Source: CAYYJM01 sp964471755 (GTDB taxonomy: Bacteria > Planctomycetota > Planctomycetia > Gemmatales > Gemmataceae). Taken from it: a stretch of 49,221 nucleotides of DNA. The stretch spans positions 1 to 49,221 of the forward strand of contig CAYYJM010000010.1 of the NCBI GenBank assembly GCA_964471755.1, in the 5' to 3' direction. The notes under the pieces are model-generated. The model worked only from the letters and a program-made list of their open reading frames with translations. It ran no database searches and was not told the DNA's origin. The translations under genes and the position numbers were made by a program. This document shows, piece by piece, positions 27,303-35,391 of the stretch (position 1 is the first letter of the stretch; each line of letters opens with the position of its first letter).

Positions 27303-29030
27303 CTATTGCCCTCCCGCAAGGATCACGAGAAGCCGGACCTTCACCTCGGGCGAACGCAAGCCCTCCACCCACCGCAGCAGGGCGTCGCCGTGGCCGCGCT
27401 CCACCAGGGCGGGAAGCACCGCGTGAAGGTTGAGCCGACGGCTGCCGGGAATCAGATCGTCCGGTTCGAGGAAGTCCACCTTGCGCAGGGCGTCGAGGAC
27501 CAGCCGCCACGTCTTCTCTGCTCCGGGTTTGTCCGTGTTCTCCTGGAGCCGGGCGATGTCCACGAGCGCCCACGTCCTGATCAGGTCGCTATCGACGAGA
27601 GCCAGCATCTTCAGGGCCCCGGCGAAGTCCTTGCGTTTGGCCTGCTCCCGGGCCACCATCGCGAAGGCGTACCGCTTATGATCGGCGCTGTCGAGCGATT
27701 CCACCGTCTTGAGGGCGGCCCTGGCATCGCCCCGGCGTGCTTCGACCTGGGCGATGTTCGTCAGGATGCCGTCCCAGTTGTTGCCCGCGTTCAGCAGGAC
27801 GTTGGCGTCCGTACTCTTCTCCTTCAGTGCCCCGAGGACCGCCAGGGTTTTCCGCGCGGCCTCGACGTCGTCCACCCGGAGCTGCTGGGCGGCGATCGAA
27901 CCGAGGGCACCGCACTTGTGGATGTCGTTCTCGATGTCCTTGACCAGATCGAGAGCAAGCTGGAAGGTCTTCCGGGCCGCGTCCTTGTCGCCGGCGCTGG
28001 CCTGCAGACCGCCGATGCTGGCCAGCAGGCGAGCCTTGTCCTCGGGCCACTGCGTCTCTTTCGGGTTCAGATCCCGGGCGAGTTTCAGCGCCCGGTCCAG
28101 GGCGGCTTTCTTCGGATCGGCGGCTTTCGGCTTCTCAGCGGCGATCGCCGGCGTGGTTGGGCTCGCTGCCTGCGGTGTCAGGGCCGTGGCACTGACAGCG
28201 AGCAAGCAGGTCGCCACGAGGACGACAGCCGCTGTCTTCAATTTCAGCAGTAACATGGCGGACATTCCTCCATTGATCAGAGCCAGTACGTGGGCCGGCA
28301 CGACGCCGGTGCCGACAGGCCCGGCCAGGAAGGCAACGGCGGCCCTGCTGGTCGCCGCGATCAGGGTCGCCGGCAGCGAGGCGTGGGCTGACTCCGACAG
28401 AAGGGTGAGGCCGGCGACGGCTGTGCCCAGCGGCACGCCACGGTCGGCCAGCCGCCGGCGCAGAAGTTCGCGTCCCTCCAGCAGCCGGCTGATGACCGTG
28501 GACAGCGGCACGCCCAGGCACTCGGCCGCTTCATCGCGGGTCTTGCCTTCCAGGCAGCACAGGACGAGTGGCGCACGCAGCCGAGTCGGCAGCCGGGCCA
28601 GCTCGTCGTCGAGGAGGGCTTGCAGATCGCGCAGCGTGACGTCGGCCAGGGCGTCGGGCGGCGGCTTCGGGGCCACCTGACGTTCGCGTACCCGGCGGCG
28701 ATCGGCGGCTCGTCGCGCCTTGCGGGCGAGGCGATAGGCCACGTCGTACAGCCAGCCGGCAACCGACTCTCGCCAGGCCGTCGAGCGAGCTTTCCGGGCC
28801 AGGATCAGAAAGGTCGCCTGGCAGACATCCTCGGCGTCCTGCCGGCAGCCGAGTACGCGCAGGGCGACGCCGAGGACCAGCGTCCCGTGCCGCCGCACCA
28901 GTGCCGCGAAGGCGTCCTGGTCGCACCGCTCGACGAAGCGGCGGAGCAGCTCGCGGTCTGACGTCTGCTCGTCACGAAGGTGGCTGGTGATGCCGTGAAG
29001 AACCTGGACGATGGCCTGTCTGGTTTGCAT
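27303..29030 (-). CDS. ECF sigma factor with membrane segment and C-terminal helical-repeat domain
   Basis: A 575-residue fusion. Residues ~30-105 are sigma region 2 (DQDAFAALVRRHGTLVLGVA, DAEDVCQATFLILARKA), ~135-195 region 4 (LPTRLRAPLVLCCLEGKTR, LGVPLSTVISRLLEGRELL). A hydrophobic helix at ~258-284 follows, then ~290 residues of TPR-like helices (AARKTFQLALDLVKDIEND, AARKTLAVLGALKEK). This sigma-TM-repeat layout is known from Gemmata-type planctomycetes, where the C-terminal part probably senses or sequesters. ATG 29030 (MQTRQAIVQV) is the family start; the frame extends upstream only through tandem repeats. Confidence 0.88.
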   Translation of the reverse strand: MQTRQAIVQVLHGITSHLRDEQTSDRELLRRFVERCDQDAFAALVRRHGTLVLGVALRVLGCRQDAEDVCQATFLILARKARSTAWRESVAGWLYDVAYRLARKARRAADRRRVRERQVAPKPPPDALADVTLRDLQALLDDELARLPTRLRAPLVLCCLEGKTRDEAAECLGVPLSTVISRLLEGRELLRRRLADRGVPLGTAVAGLTLLSESAHASLPATLIAATSRAAVAFLAGPVGTGVVPAHVLALINGGMSAMLLLKLKTAAVVLVATCLLAVSATALTPQAASPTTPAIAAEKPKAADPKKAALDRALKLARDLNPKETQWPEDKARLLASIGGLQASAGDKDAARKTFQLALDLVKDIENDIHKCGALGSIAAQQLRVDDVEAARKTLAVLGALKEKSTDANVLLNAGNNWDGILTNIAQVEARRGDARAALKTVESLDSADHKRYAFAMVAREQAKRKDFAGALKMLALVDSDLIRTWALVDIARLQENTDKPGAEKTWRLVLDALRKVDFLEPDDLIPGSRRLNLHAVLPALVERGHGDALLRWVEGLRSPEVKVRLLVILAGGQ

Positions 29031-29148
29031 GGGATGATTCCCCGCCACACGTCGCGAAAGCGTTCCTGTCTCTGTGAGAATAATGCCCCGGGAGTCCGAG
29101 ACGGTGGGAGGATTTTCGATAGGATGCCGGGGCTTCTCTGGGCTTCTG

Positions 29149-29250
29149 TAGGGCGGGCCGAGCCGCAGGCGAGAGCCCACCGAGCTTCTGTAGGGTGGGC
29201 CGAGCCGCAGGCGAGAGCCCACCGAGCTTCTGTAGGGTGGGCCGAGCCGC
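29149..29250. repeat. Tandem 42-bp repeats, third unit interrupted
   Basis: Units at 29149 and 29191 are complete (33-nt core plus a CGAGCTTCTG spacer, period 42); the third starts at 29233 and is cut at 29250 by the 158-bp element. The core is TAGGG(T/C)GGGCCGAGCCGC followed by AGGCGAGAGCCCACC. Its last ten bases before the insertion, GCCGAGCCGC, are duplicated at 29409-29418. Confidence 0.92.
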
Positions 29251-29408
29251 CTGTCATTTATACACAAGTCGCAACGTGTTACTGAGTAACGAGTTGCGAT
29301 CCTTGAGTGGCAAATGGGCCATCTGCGTATCTCTCTGCCAATTCAGGGGTTGCGCCGACAGTGGCATTCAGTTCAGTACCGCCTGCAATACTTATGTGTA
29401 AATGACAG
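29251..29408. mobile_element. 158-bp MITE-like element with Tn5/IS50-like ends and 10-bp target duplication
   Basis: The left end CTGTCATTTATACACAAGT and the right end (reverse complement CTGTCATTTACACATAAGT) match at 17 of 19 positions. The left end matches the Tn5/IS50 outer end, CTGACTCTTATACACAAGT, at 16 of 19 positions. GCCGAGCCGC flanks it on both sides (29241-29250, 29409-29418). Removing the element and one flank copy restores a perfect repeat unit. It is AT-richer than its surroundings and has no coding capacity; an internal hairpin lies near 29269-29300. IS4-family (IS50-like) origin is inferred from the ends. Confidence 0.85.
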
Positions 29409-29500
29409 GCCGAGCCGCAGGCGAGAGCCCACCAGCCTTCCCGGGACGGACGCCCTGGGAAGGCTCGGTGGGCTCTCGCCTGCGGCTCGGCCCACCCTAC
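29409..29500. repeat. Inverted pair of the dispersed repeat, large hairpin
   Basis: The rest of the third unit (29409-29433) faces an inverted complete copy (29467-29500); between them AGCCTTCCC and GGGAAGGCT also pair, giving a stem of about 35 bp. It ends at the stop codon of the 70-residue gene (29497) and may serve as its 3' hairpin. Confidence 0.85.
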
Positions 29501-29709
29501 AAATCTCGCCTCCCGGCCTCACCGCCGTCCCGCTCCAGCCGGTAGAGCAGCTCCAGACATTTCGGGCACGTCACCGCCGCGCGGTCCTCGGTGGCGATGC
29601 CCTCCATCTCGGCCCGATGGGCCGCCTCCCTGTCGCGTGGATTGCACAGCACCATGCCGTCCGCCGTCAGGGCATGCCTGTCGCGGTTCTCTCGCGTGTC
29701 CTTCGGCAT
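29497..29709 (-). CDS. Small conserved-looking protein with CPxC
   Basis: A 70-residue hydrophilic protein: MPKDTRENRDRHALTADG, VLCNPRDREAAHRAE, then AVTCPKCLELLYRLE. The pair of cysteines plus an upstream Cys could form half a zinc site; small TCxxCL proteins of this type are common but uncharacterised. It starts 11 nt after the MOSC stop on the same strand and is probably in the same transcript. No strong ribosome site. Confidence 0.6.
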   Translation of the reverse strand: MPKDTRENRDRHALTADGMVLCNPRDREAAHRAEMEGIATEDRAAVTCPKCLELLYRLERDGGEAGRRDL

Positions 29710-29720
29710 GGCCAGCCGCC

Positions 29721-30542
29721 TCAGTTCACCGCGCAGCCGTCGCCGCGCCGGATTCCTCCTCCCCGGACGACCGCCGCATAGACACCGATGTTGCCGGCGT
29801 TCTCGCGGACGGCCGTCCGCAGAACCGTCGGATCCTTCGGCAAGCTGCTCTGACTCAGCGTTGTCATGACACATCGTGGACACGGTTCGTCGATGCGCAA
29901 GGTCACGCCGCCGAGCGTCAGCGTTCGGCCGATCCAGCTGTCCTCGACGAAGCCAGCGGTCCCGGCCGGCGTCTCGATCACCAGGTTCGGCCGGAAGCGT
30001 GGCACCTCGAACCGGCTCGTCGGACAGGCCATTCGCAGGTGATCGAGCGTCGCCGTCGTGATGACGTGGACGGCCGCCGCGTCGAAGAACGTGCCGGGCG
30101 GCAGCGGGAAATCGAACTCCACGTCGCGTTCCGGCAGCCAGTCGTGGTCGGGCCAGTAGCCCTCCGACTTCGCCTCCGGCACGGCCGAGCGGGTGAGGCG
30201 GACTGGTCGGCCGAGCGTCGCCGTGAGCCGGGCCGCGATGTCGGCCTGTTCGGTGAACTGGCTCGTGCCGTCGGGGAACGTGATCCGCACGGCTGGCAGC
30301 GGCGGCGCGTCGCCGAGCGGTTCGACATAGGCCGCCCGGAAGTCGAACAGTCCCGGCCAGCGCCGCGGATTCTTGGCGCTGACCACCTTGCCCGTCTCGA
30401 CGTCCACCAGGGCGAACGCCCGGTCGCCGAGCAGGCCGCGCTCGGTCACCGTCGAGGCGTTCAGTTCCTCGCCGAGCATCGACTTGACCGGATAACGCCA
30501 GATGCTGACAACCCGGCCGACGGTCTCCTGCGACGCGGTCAT
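29721..30542 (-). CDS. MOSC domain protein
   Basis: A 273-residue protein with an N-terminal beta-barrel MOSC_N domain (VGRVVSIWRYPVKSMLGEE, RGLLGDRAFALVD) and a C-terminal MOSC domain (RFEVPRFRPNLVIETP, then EPCPRCVMTT, where the cysteine expected to bind molybdenum or accept sulfur is kept). MOSC proteins act in molybdenum-cofactor sulfuration or as amidoxime/hydroxylamine-type reductases (mARC/YcbX). No ferredoxin domain is fused here, unlike YcbX. The ATG at 30542 has GGGAGAAGG upstream. Divergent from the SBP56 gene. Confidence 0.88.
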   Translation of the reverse strand: MTASQETVGRVVSIWRYPVKSMLGEELNASTVTERGLLGDRAFALVDVETGKVVSAKNPRRWPGLFDFRAAYVEPLGDAPPLPAVRITFPDGTSQFTEQADIAARLTATLGRPVRLTRSAVPEAKSEGYWPDHDWLPERDVEFDFPLPPGTFFDAAAVHVITTATLDHLRMACPTSRFEVPRFRPNLVIETPAGTAGFVEDSWIGRTLTLGGVTLRIDEPCPRCVMTTLSQSSLPKDPTVLRTAVRENAGNIGVYAAVVRGGGIRRGDGCAVN

Positions 30543-30639
30543 GGTCCTTCTCCCTTCGGTTTCGCGGCCCTCCGGAATAGGATATCGAGGTGGGAAGACG
30601 CATGATAGGATCAACCGTCACCCGCCAGGAGGACCGATC

Positions 30640-32055
30640 ATGGATCGTCGTGATTTTCTCCGCACCGGCAGCGCCGCCGTCGGTGGTCTGTTCCTCACCG
30701 ACACCGCCACCCGTGCCGAAGGCCAGGGCCCCGGCTACGCCTCGCCCGTCGAGGCGATGAAGGGGCCGCGCGAGAAGCTCCTCTACGTCGTCGCGCTCTA
30801 CACCGGCACGCCGATCAAGAAGCCAGACTACCTCGCCACGATCGATGTCGATCCGGCGTCAGCGAGCCACAGCAAGATCATCCACCGTCTGCCGATGCCG
30901 AACGTCGGCGACGAACTGCACCATTTCGGCTGGAACACGTGCAGTTCCTGCCACGGCGACCCGAAGCAGCACCGGCGCTATCTCATCGTACCAGGCCTGA
31001 AGTCGGGCCGAATCCACATCGTCGATGCGCTCGACCCGAAAGCTCCGAAGATGCACAAGGTCATCGAGGCGGACGTGGTCCGGAAGAAGACCGACCTCAG
31101 CGCCCCGCACACGGTCCACTGTCTGCCCGATGGCACTGTGATGATCTCGATGCTCGGCGACGGCCAGGGCAACGGCCCCGGTGGCTTCCTGCTCCTCGAC
31201 CCGGATTTCAACGTCGCCGGGCGGTGGGAGAAGGACGCCCGGGGGATGAAATACAACTACGACTTCTGGTATCAGCCGCGCCACAACGTCATGATCTCCA
31301 GCGAGTGGGCCGCCCCGAAGACGTTCGAGAAGGGCTTCGATCCGAAGGAGGTCGCCGCGGGCAAGTACGGCCGGCAGCTGCACGTCTGGGACTGGGAAAA
31401 ACGCTCTATCGCCAGCTGCATCGATCTCGGCGACGATGGCCTGATCCCGCTCGAGGTGCGCTTCCACCACGATCCGAGGAGCCGGCACGCCTACGTCGGC
31501 GCGGCCCTGAGCAGCACGATGTGGCACATCCGCAACACGACCGGCACCTGGAAGGCGGACAGGGTCATCGCCGTCGAGCCGGTCAAGGTCGGTGACATGC
31601 CGTTGCCAGGACTGATCACCGACCTCGTCCTGTCGATGGACGATCGCCACCTCTACTTCTCGAACTGGCTGCATGGTGACGTGCGACAGTATGATGTCAG
31701 CGACCCGGCGAAACCGAAACTCGTCGGTCAACTCTGGGTCGGCGGCCTGCTCGGCAAGGCACCGACCGTGCGCGGAGTAAAGCTGCGCGGCGGGCCGCAG
31801 ATGCTGCAACTGAGCCTCGACGGCAAACGCCTCTACGTCACGAACTCACTCCAGAGCGCGTGGGACAATCAGTTCTACCCGGAGATCAGCAAGGCCGGTT
31901 CGCATCTATTGCAGATCGACTGCGACACGGAGAAGGGTGGCCTGACGCTGAACGAGAAGTTCCTCGTCGATTTCGGCAAGGAACCGGGCGGGCCGGCGCG
32001 AGCCCATGAGATGCGCTATCCGGGCGGGGATTGTACGTCGGACATCTTCAGCTGA
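30640..32055 (+). CDS. Selenium-binding protein / methanethiol oxidase (SBP56 family)
   Basis: A 471-residue exported SBP56-family protein. MDRRDFLRTGSAAVGGLF is a twin-arginine-like signal. Family motifs include KPDYLATIDVDP, ELHHFGWNTCSSCHGD (Cys101 and Cys104), HTVHCLPDG, NVMISSEWAAP and LTDLVLSMDDRHLYFSNWL. Bacterial members (MtoX) are copper-dependent methanethiol oxidases giving formaldehyde, H2S and H2O2; the Tat signal fits a folded periplasmic metalloenzyme. AGGAGG lies before the ATG. The cytochrome gene follows 80 bp later, with a palindrome between them. CSSCH is a family motif rather than a haem site. Confidence 0.9.
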   Translation: MDRRDFLRTGSAAVGGLFLTDTATRAEGQGPGYASPVEAMKGPREKLLYVVALYTGTPIKKPDYLATIDVDPASASHSKIIHRLPMPNVGDELHHFGWNTCSSCHGDPKQHRRYLIVPGLKSGRIHIVDALDPKAPKMHKVIEADVVRKKTDLSAPHTVHCLPDGTVMISMLGDGQGNGPGGFLLLDPDFNVAGRWEKDARGMKYNYDFWYQPRHNVMISSEWAAPKTFEKGFDPKEVAAGKYGRQLHVWDWEKRSIASCIDLGDDGLIPLEVRFHHDPRSRHAYVGAALSSTMWHIRNTTGTWKADRVIAVEPVKVGDMPLPGLITDLVLSMDDRHLYFSNWLHGDVRQYDVSDPAKPKLVGQLWVGGLLGKAPTVRGVKLRGGPQMLQLSLDGKRLYVTNSLQSAWDNQFYPEISKAGSHLLQIDCDTEKGGLTLNEKFLVDFGKEPGGPARAHEMRYPGGDCTSDIFS

Positions 32056-32058
32056 TTT

Positions 32059-32124
32059 ATTTCGCCGCCGGCTTGCCGGCGGTTCTTCGTCGTGAAATAC
32101 CCGCCGACAAGCCGGCGGCTAAAT
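32059..32124. repeat. Palindromic repeat, second copy
   Basis: Arms 32059-32082 and 32101-32124 are inverted copies with one or two mismatches, loop 18 nt, closely similar in both arms and loop to the element at 17627-17691. It starts three bases after the SBP56 stop and ends 11 bp before the next ATG; its last bases merge into the GGAG ribosome site of the cytochrome gene. Confidence 0.9.
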
Positions 32125-32135
32125 GGAGACCGCGG

Positions 32136-35100
32136 ATGATTCGCAGTGTCGGCGTGTGGTGGCTGGTTCTGATCGGTTCGGTCCCGGCGGCAGAACCCGT
32201 ACTCGGCCTCCAGGGCCAGCTCGTGAAGGAAGACCTCGCCACCCTGACGAAGGCCGCCCGTGAGCAGGGCGATCCGAGCCGCGGCGCTCTCGTCTTCCAT
32301 CGCCTGGAACTGACCTGCACGAAGTGCCACACCGCCGGTGAGGACGCCGTTCGCCTCGGTCCCGATCTGGCGAAGGCCGAGAAGGGGACCTCCACCGTCC
32401 ACGTCGTCGAGTCGGTCCTGTTTCCGTCGAAAGCCATCCGCAAGGGCTTCGAGAACGTCACGCTCACCCTGAACAACGGCAAGACGGTCCAGGGCCTGCT
32501 CGTCGAGGATCGCCCCGATACCGTCGTCCTCCGTGACGCCAGCCAGGACGGCAAGCTCATCACCGTCAAGAAGGCGGACATCGACGAGCGCAATGACAGG
32601 GGACCGTCGCTGATGCCGGAGGGGATGATCAACGTCCTGTCGAGCCGGCAGGAATTCCTCGACCTGGCCTGCTACCTGATCGACATCGCCGAGAAGGGGC
32701 CGGAGCGGGCTCGCGCTCTCCGGCCGGCGGCGTCGCTGTTCGCCCGGCCGCCGCTACCGGCGTACGAGAACGACCTCGACCACGCCGGCCTGCTGCGCTC
32801 GCTCAACGCCCAGAGCCTGAAGCGCGGCGAGGCGATCTACGTCCGCGTCTGTGCCAACTGCCACGGCACCCGTGAGCAGGCCGGCTCGATGCCGACCGCT
32901 CCACGCTTCGCCGAGGCCAAGCTCAAGAACGGCTCCGATCCGTTTCGCCTCTACCAGACGCTGACGCACGGCTCCGGCATGATGACGCCGCAGACGTGGA
33001 TGGTGCCACAGCAGAAGTACGAGGTCATCCACTACCTCCGCGAAACGTTCTTCAAGCCGCATAACGCCGCCCTGTACGCGAAGATCGACGACGCCTACCT
33101 CGCCGGCCTGCCGAAGGGCTCGACACGTGGGCCGAAGCCGTCGAACATCGAGCCGTGGGTGAGCATGAACTACGGCCCGAGCCTGCTGGCGACGCTCGAA
33201 ATCGGTGACCGGGGCAACTTCGCATACAAGGGCCTGGCCGTCCGGCTGGACAACGGTCCCGGCGGAGTGTCACGTGGCCGTCACTGGATGCTCTTCGATC
33301 ACGATACTCTGCGTGTCGCCGCGGTGTGGACCGGCAGCGGCTTCATCGACTGGAACGGTATCAACTTCAACGGCCGGCACGCCATCCACCCGCGCGTCGT
33401 CGGCGACGTCGTCTTCGCCAACCCGGTCGGTCCCGGCTGGGCCGACCCGGAGACGGGCACGTTCGACGATCGTCGTCTCCAGGGGCGTGATGGCAAGCGG
33501 TATGGTCCGCTCCCCCGGAAGTGGGCCCAGTACCGGGGCCTGTATCACCACGGCAATCAGGTCGTCGTCGCGTACAGTGTCGGCGACGCGGCCATTCTCG
33601 AAATGCCCACCTTCGAGCTGGCTCCCGGCGGCGCGGTGGTCTACTCGCGCGTGCTGAACATCGGCAAGTCGTCGCGTGATCTGCTGATGCGAGTCGCCCC
33701 GGCCGAGGTGCCGGTCGGCCTCGTGGGCGAGAAGGCCAGCCTGATCCAGAAGGACGGCTTCACGCTTCTGCGCATCCCGGCGACCTCGACACCGATCGCC
33801 CTGAAGGTGCTGCTCTCGAAGGACGACGCCGCCCGGACCCTGGCGAAGACGTCGCCGCCGGCCATCTCGCTGCAGCCGTTCCTGCACGGCGGCCCGCGTC
33901 GCTGGCCGGAGATTCTCCGGACCCGGATCGTTCGCGGCCCGGCCGATGGGCCGTTCGCCGTCGATGTGCTGACGCACCCGGCGAGCAATCCGTGGAACGC
34001 CCAGATGCGCACGACCGGCTTCGACTTTTTCGCCGACGGCAAGCGTGCGGCCGTCTGCACCTGGGACGGCGACGTCTGGCTCGTCGGCAGACTCGACGAC
34101 CCGGCCGGCAGCCTCACCTGGCAGCGGATCGCTTCCGGTCTGTTCCAGCCGCTCGGGTTGAAGATCGTCGAGGGAGCCGTGCATGTGAGTTGTCGGGACC
34201 AGATCGTCATCCTCCGCGATCGCAACCACGACGGCGAAACGGATTTCTACGAGTGCTTCAACAACGATCATCAGGTGACGGATCACTTCCACGAGTTCGC
34301 GATGGATTTGCAGACCGACGCCGCGGGCAACTTTTACTATGCCCGGGCAGCCCGACATGCTCTCAAGGCCCTGGTGCCGCACCACGGCACGCTCCTGCGC
34401 GTGAGCAAGGACGGCTCCCGAACCGACATCCTGGCGACCGGCTTCCGCGCTCCCAACGGTGTCTGTCTCAACCCCGACGGCACCTTCTTTCTCAGCGATC
34501 AGGAAGGATTCTGGCTGCCGAAGAACCGGATCAACCTCGTCGAGCCGGGCAGCTATCACGGTAACTTCTGGGGCTACCATGACGTGACCGATTCGTCCGA
34601 CCGGGCGATGGCTCCGCCGGTCTGCTGGATCACCAACGCCTTCGATCGTTCGCCGGCGGAACTGCTCTGGGTAACGAGCGACCAGTGGGGACCGCTCAGG
34701 GGCTCGCTGCTGAACTTCTCGTACGGCTACGGCAAGGTCTACGTCGTACCGTACGAGAAGGTCGGCAAGACGCCGCAGGGCGGCATGTGCGCCCTGCCAC
34801 TGCCGCAGTTTCCTACGGGCGTGATGCGCGGTCGATTCCATCCCGAGGACGGTCAACTCTACTGCTGCGGCATGTTCGCCTGGGCCGGCAACCAGACGCA
34901 GCCGGGCGGCTTCTACCGCGTTCGCTACACCGGCAAACCCCTTCACGTTCCCGTCGGCTTGAGCGCGAAGAAGACCGGGGTGACGCTCGCCTTCAGTGGC
35001 GCACTCGACGCGAAGAGCGCCAGTGATCCGAAGAGCTTCGCCGTCAAGACGTGGGCCCTCCAGCGCAGCGAGAAGTACGGCTCGAAACACCTCGGCGAGA

Positions 35101-35273
35101 AAGCATCGAAGGTGACGGCCGTGAAGATTTCGCCGGATGGGAAGTCTGTGACGCTGGAACTCGAGGATCTGAAGCCGACCTGGTGCATGGAGATCCGATA
35201 CAGCCTCCGGGCCAGCGATGGGACGCCGTTCGAGGGCGTTCTTCACAACACGATCAATGTGCTGCCGGAGTGA
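32136..35273 (+). CDS. Large exported dihaem cytochrome c protein (DUF6797-like)
   Basis: A 1045-residue periplasmic protein with signal MIRSVGVWWLVLIGSVPA. Two c-type haem sites are seen: CTKCH (Cys61, Cys64, His65) in a domain typical of planctomycete haem-binding proteins, and CANCH (Cys239, Cys242, His243) in a second cytochrome c domain. The rest contains a region like DUF6797 (GLAVRLDNGPGGVSRGRHW, RHAIHPRVVGDVV) and a glucose/sorbosone dehydrogenase-like propeller (ATGFRAPNGVCLNPDGTFF). Likely an electron-transfer dehydrogenase or docking protein. GGAGACC precedes the ATG. Its place behind the SBP56 gene suggests, but does not prove, shared function. Confidence 0.85.
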   Translation: MIRSVGVWWLVLIGSVPAAEPVLGLQGQLVKEDLATLTKAAREQGDPSRGALVFHRLELTCTKCHTAGEDAVRLGPDLAKAEKGTSTVHVVESVLFPSKAIRKGFENVTLTLNNGKTVQGLLVEDRPDTVVLRDASQDGKLITVKKADIDERNDRGPSLMPEGMINVLSSRQEFLDLACYLIDIAEKGPERARALRPAASLFARPPLPAYENDLDHAGLLRSLNAQSLKRGEAIYVRVCANCHGTREQAGSMPTAPRFAEAKLKNGSDPFRLYQTLTHGSGMMTPQTWMVPQQKYEVIHYLRETFFKPHNAALYAKIDDAYLAGLPKGSTRGPKPSNIEPWVSMNYGPSLLATLEIGDRGNFAYKGLAVRLDNGPGGVSRGRHWMLFDHDTLRVAAVWTGSGFIDWNGINFNGRHAIHPRVVGDVVFANPVGPGWADPETGTFDDRRLQGRDGKRYGPLPRKWAQYRGLYHHGNQVVVAYSVGDAAILEMPTFELAPGGAVVYSRVLNIGKSSRDLLMRVAPAEVPVGLVGEKASLIQKDGFTLLRIPATSTPIALKVLLSKDDAARTLAKTSPPAISLQPFLHGGPRRWPEILRTRIVRGPADGPFAVDVLTHPASNPWNAQMRTTGFDFFADGKRAAVCTWDGDVWLVGRLDDPAGSLTWQRIASGLFQPLGLKIVEGAVHVSCRDQIVILRDRNHDGETDFYECFNNDHQVTDHFHEFAMDLQTDAAGNFYYARAARHALKALVPHHGTLLRVSKDGSRTDILATGFRAPNGVCLNPDGTFFLSDQEGFWLPKNRINLVEPGSYHGNFWGYHDVTDSSDRAMAPPVCWITNAFDRSPAELLWVTSDQWGPLRGSLLNFSYGYGKVYVVPYEKVGKTPQGGMCALPLPQFPTGVMRGRFHPEDGQLYCCGMFAWAGNQTQPGGFYRVRYTGKPLHVPVGLSAKKTGVTLAFSGALDAKSASDPKSFAVKTWALQRSEKYGSKHLGEKASKVTAVKISPDGKSVTLELEDLKPTWCMEIRYSLRASDGTPFEGVLHNTINVLPE

Positions 35274-35391
35274 CGGACTCGTCGGCGTCATAATCGCGAG
35301 GTCGTCCCCGTGGCCGTAAATCTTGACGCCGCCCCCTGTGGCGTGGATCATGTCTACACCTGCCCGCCGACCCGCCACCTGGAGAGCCATC

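Noticed and set aside
29149..29250. Tandem 42-bp units as a CRISPR array
   Set aside because: The spacer is constant (CGAGCTTCTG), only 9-10 bp, and no cas genes are near; these are simple tandem repeats.
30940..30954. CSSCH in the SBP56 protein read as a c-type haem motif
   Set aside because: CSSC with a following residue is the conserved SBP56 motif, and the Tat-like export route does not suit cytochrome c maturation.
35274..35391. Minus-strand peptide (HATGGGVKIYGHGDD) in the cytochrome-dipeptidase gap as a small gene
   Set aside because: It has no stop or ribosome site in the gap and runs on as antisense of the cytochrome gene.
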